Of a stretch of DNA of 64,000 nucleotides, positions 62,473 through 64,000 are shown piece by piece (the first letter of the stretch is position 1; each line of letters starts with the position of its first letter). The notes under the pieces are model-generated. The model saw only the letters and a list, made by a program, of their open reading frames with translations. It did not search any database and was not told the origin of the DNA. The DNA lies in the NCBI RefSeq assembly GCF_030159095.1, contig NZ_BRXS01000007.1, forward strand, positions 434,001 to 498,000. The letters run 5' to 3'. The stretch comes from Roseisolibacter agri. Lineage in GTDB: Bacteria; Gemmatimonadota; Gemmatimonadetes; Gemmatimonadales; Gemmatimonadaceae. Made by a program: the position numbers and the translations under genes.

Positions 62473-64000
62473 GTGCCGCAAGTCGATCGCCTCCTGTCCG
62501 CCCTCGCCGCCAGCCGCGGCGACGCCGTCGAGCTGCTCGAGGGCGAGCCGGCGTCCTTCCTGGTCGGCGGCGCGCGCCGCCCGGTCACGCGCCAGGCGCT
62601 GACCGGCAGCCAGCTCCTCGCGTTCCTGCGCGAGATCGCGCCAGCCGATGCCGTCGCGCGCCTCGACGCATCGCAGCCCGCCGACTTCCGCTACGCCTCG
62701 CCCGACGGCCCGTTCGACGTCCGCGTGACGCGCGCCGAGCAGCGCTGGGCCGCGCGGCTCACGCCAGCCACGGTGAGCGCGCCGGCGCCGCAGCCCGCGG
62801 TCGCCGCAGCCGTCGAGACGCCGGCGCTCGCATCCGTCGGCGCCGCCGCGGACGGCGCGGTCGACGGCTTCGTCGCCACCGCCTACGAAGGGGCGTTCGG
62901 CAGCGCGCCCGACGTCGCACCGGTCCGCATTCCGGCGAGTGCCGCGCCCACGCCCGCGTCGGCGGTGGCGGCGGTGGCGGCGCCGGCGCGGCCGTCCGCT
63001 GGTGGCGAGCGGGCGCGCATGGCGATGGATCGGCTGCTGCGCATCCTCGTGGAGCGCGGCGGCTCGGACCTGCACCTGCGCGTCGGCGAGCCGCCGATCA
63101 TCCGCGCGTCCGGCCACCTCGAGCGCCTCGACGAGCCGGCCCTCGACGGCGACGGCCTCGAGGCGATGATGCTCGCGATCATGCCCGACCGGAACCGCGC
63201 GGAGTTCGCGGAGCGGAACGACACCGACTACGCGTACGAGATCGCGGGCTGCGCGCGCTTCCGCGCGAACGCGCTGCGCGACCGCCTCGGGCCCGCCGGC
63301 GTGTTCCGCGTGATCCCGGCGACGGTCGTCAGCGTCGAGGACATGAAGATCTCTCCGGAGGTGCAGCAGCTCTGCTACCTCACGAAGGGCCTCGTCCTCG
63401 TCACCGGCCCGACGGGCTCGGGCAAGTCCACGACGCTCTGTTCGCTCGTCGACCTCGTCAACCGGTCGCGCCAGGATCACATCCTGACCATCGAGGATCC
63501 GATCGAGTTCGTGCACCCGAACAAGCAGTGCGTGATCACGCAGCGGCAGGTCGGCGTGCACACGGACTCGTTCAAGAGCGCGCTGCGCGCGGCGCTGCGC
63601 GAGGATCCGGACGTGATCCTGGTCGGCGAGCTGCGCGACCTCGAGACGATCTCGATCGCCATCGAGACGGCGGAGACCGGACACCTCGTCTTCGGCACGC
63701 TGCACACGACGACGGCGCCCAGCACGGTGGACCGCATCATCGACCAGTTCCCGGCCGACCGGCAGTCGCAGATCCGCGTGATGCTGAGCGAGTCGCTCAA
63801 GGGCGTCATCTCGCAGACGCTCTGCCGGAAGATCGGCGGCGGGCGTGCGGCCGCGCGCGAGGTCCTGCTGGCGACGCCCGCGGTGTCGAACCTGATCCGC
63901 GAGGGCAAGACGTTCCAGATCCCGTCCATCATGCAGACGTCGCGCAAGCTCGGCATGGTGACGCTGAACGACGCGCTGCTGGAGCTGGTCGACGCGAAGA
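62473..64000 (+). CDS. PilT-like twitching motility ATPase, 3' end missing
   Basis: Runs off the window; 509 codons seen. GTG at 62473. The first about 180 residues are an extra domain: a mixed alpha/beta part (LLSALAASRGDAVELLEGE, LDASQPADFRYASPDGPFDV) and an Ala/Pro/Val-rich linker. The PilT-type secretion ATPase starts near 185 (MDRLLRILVERGGSDLHLRV): Walker A VTGPTGSGKSTTLC (about 313), Asp box LTIEDPIEFVHP, Walker B DPDVILVGELRDLETI, His box TGHLVFGTLHTTTAPSTVDR, then SLKGVISQTLCRK. It would drive type IV pilus retraction; the long N-terminal domain is unusual for PilT. Confidence 0.88.
   Translation, partial: MPQVDRLLSALAASRGDAVELLEGEPASFLVGGARRPVTRQALTGSQLLAFLREIAPADAVARLDASQPADFRYASPDGPFDVRVTRAEQRWAARLTPATVSAPAPQPAVAAAVETPALASVGAAADGAVDGFVATAYEGAFGSAPDVAPVRIPASAAPTPASAVAAVAAPARPSAGGERARMAMDRLLRILVERGGSDLHLRVGEPPIIRASGHLERLDEPALDGDGLEAMMLAIMPDRNRAEFAERNDTDYAYEIAGCARFRANALRDRLGPAGVFRVIPATVVSVEDMKISPEVQQLCYLTKGLVLVTGPTGSGKSTTLCSLVDLVNRSRQDHILTIEDPIEFVHPNKQCVITQRQVGVHTDSFKSALRAALREDPDVILVGELRDLETISIAIETAETGHLVFGTLHTTTAPSTVDRIIDQFPADRQSQIRVMLSESLKGVISQTLCRKIGGGRAAAREVLLATPAVSNLIREGKTFQIPSIMQTSRKLGMVTLNDALLELVDAK

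Overview
The window is a high-GC (about 70 percent or more) chromosomal segment of a Gram-negative (diderm) bacterium. Gene content (FtsEX with an EnvC-type activator, SurA, a TonB-dependent receptor, lytic transglycosylases, MaeB, PckA, LepA, Mfd, UvrA), many GTG and TTG starts, and leaderless TAnnTT promoters that recall those of the FCB superphylum suggest a member of Gemmatimonadota. That placement is inference from composition and gene style. No phage, plasmid, insertion sequence or CRISPR array was seen, and the region reads as core chromosome.

Layout. 1-5 kb: a stand-alone LeuA-regulatory-like domain, two lytic transglycosylases facing each other, and moaC joined to a DNA polymerase III delta-prime gene. 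5-9 kb: a small charged protein with a DJ-1/PfpI protein, then a coupled membrane-protein pair. 9-14 kb: an NTF2-like protein, a nucleotidyltransferase-like protein, a metallophosphoesterase, and a zinc alcohol dehydrogenase coupled to an SRPBCC membrane protein. 14-19 kb: sodC, a purE-purK-ackA run, a ModA-like lipoprotein and tRNA-Asn. 19-29 kb: uvrA, a YeaQ-type membrane protein, an ABC exporter, a PP2C phosphatase, an HD phosphohydrolase and an HDOD-GAF regulator. 29-36 kb: maeB-pckA and a ZnuD-like TonB receptor. 36-43 kb (minus strand): an ATPase/STAS/beta-barrel trio, a Cys/Met PLP enzyme, ftsE-ftsX-envC and nfo. 43-49 kb (minus): a GT9 glycosyltransferase, a ROK kinase, a PfkB kinase and lepA. 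49-64 kb: a lipoprotein, DUF58 and BatA-like proteins, mfd, two PPIC foldases including SurA, pdxA, a CDF metal exporter and the start of a pilT-like gene that runs off the end.

How genes work together. Cell-wall remodelling is prominent (two SLT enzymes, FtsEX-EnvC), as is the outer-membrane protein and metal axis (SurA and a second PPIC foldase, TonB receptor, CDF exporter). maeB-pckA forms one C4/C3 metabolic node, and purE-purK are co-transcribed with acetate kinase. Many neighbours overlap by four bases (GTGA), indicating translational coupling.

The most unusual feature is not a gene. Two diverged copies of a structured intergenic element (about 36161-36268 and 46659-46777) keep the same architecture by compensatory base changes: an outer stem, a 6-bp hairpin with a GCGCAGC loop, a second hairpin and a potential pseudoknot. 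Each lies just right of a heptanucleotide tandem repeat and left of a strong terminator. Other non-coding structure includes GAGCGNC-type 7-mer repeats at four loci, a 49-base inverted repeat at 9401-9546, and a recurring TAnnTT motif 6-10 bases before start codons.
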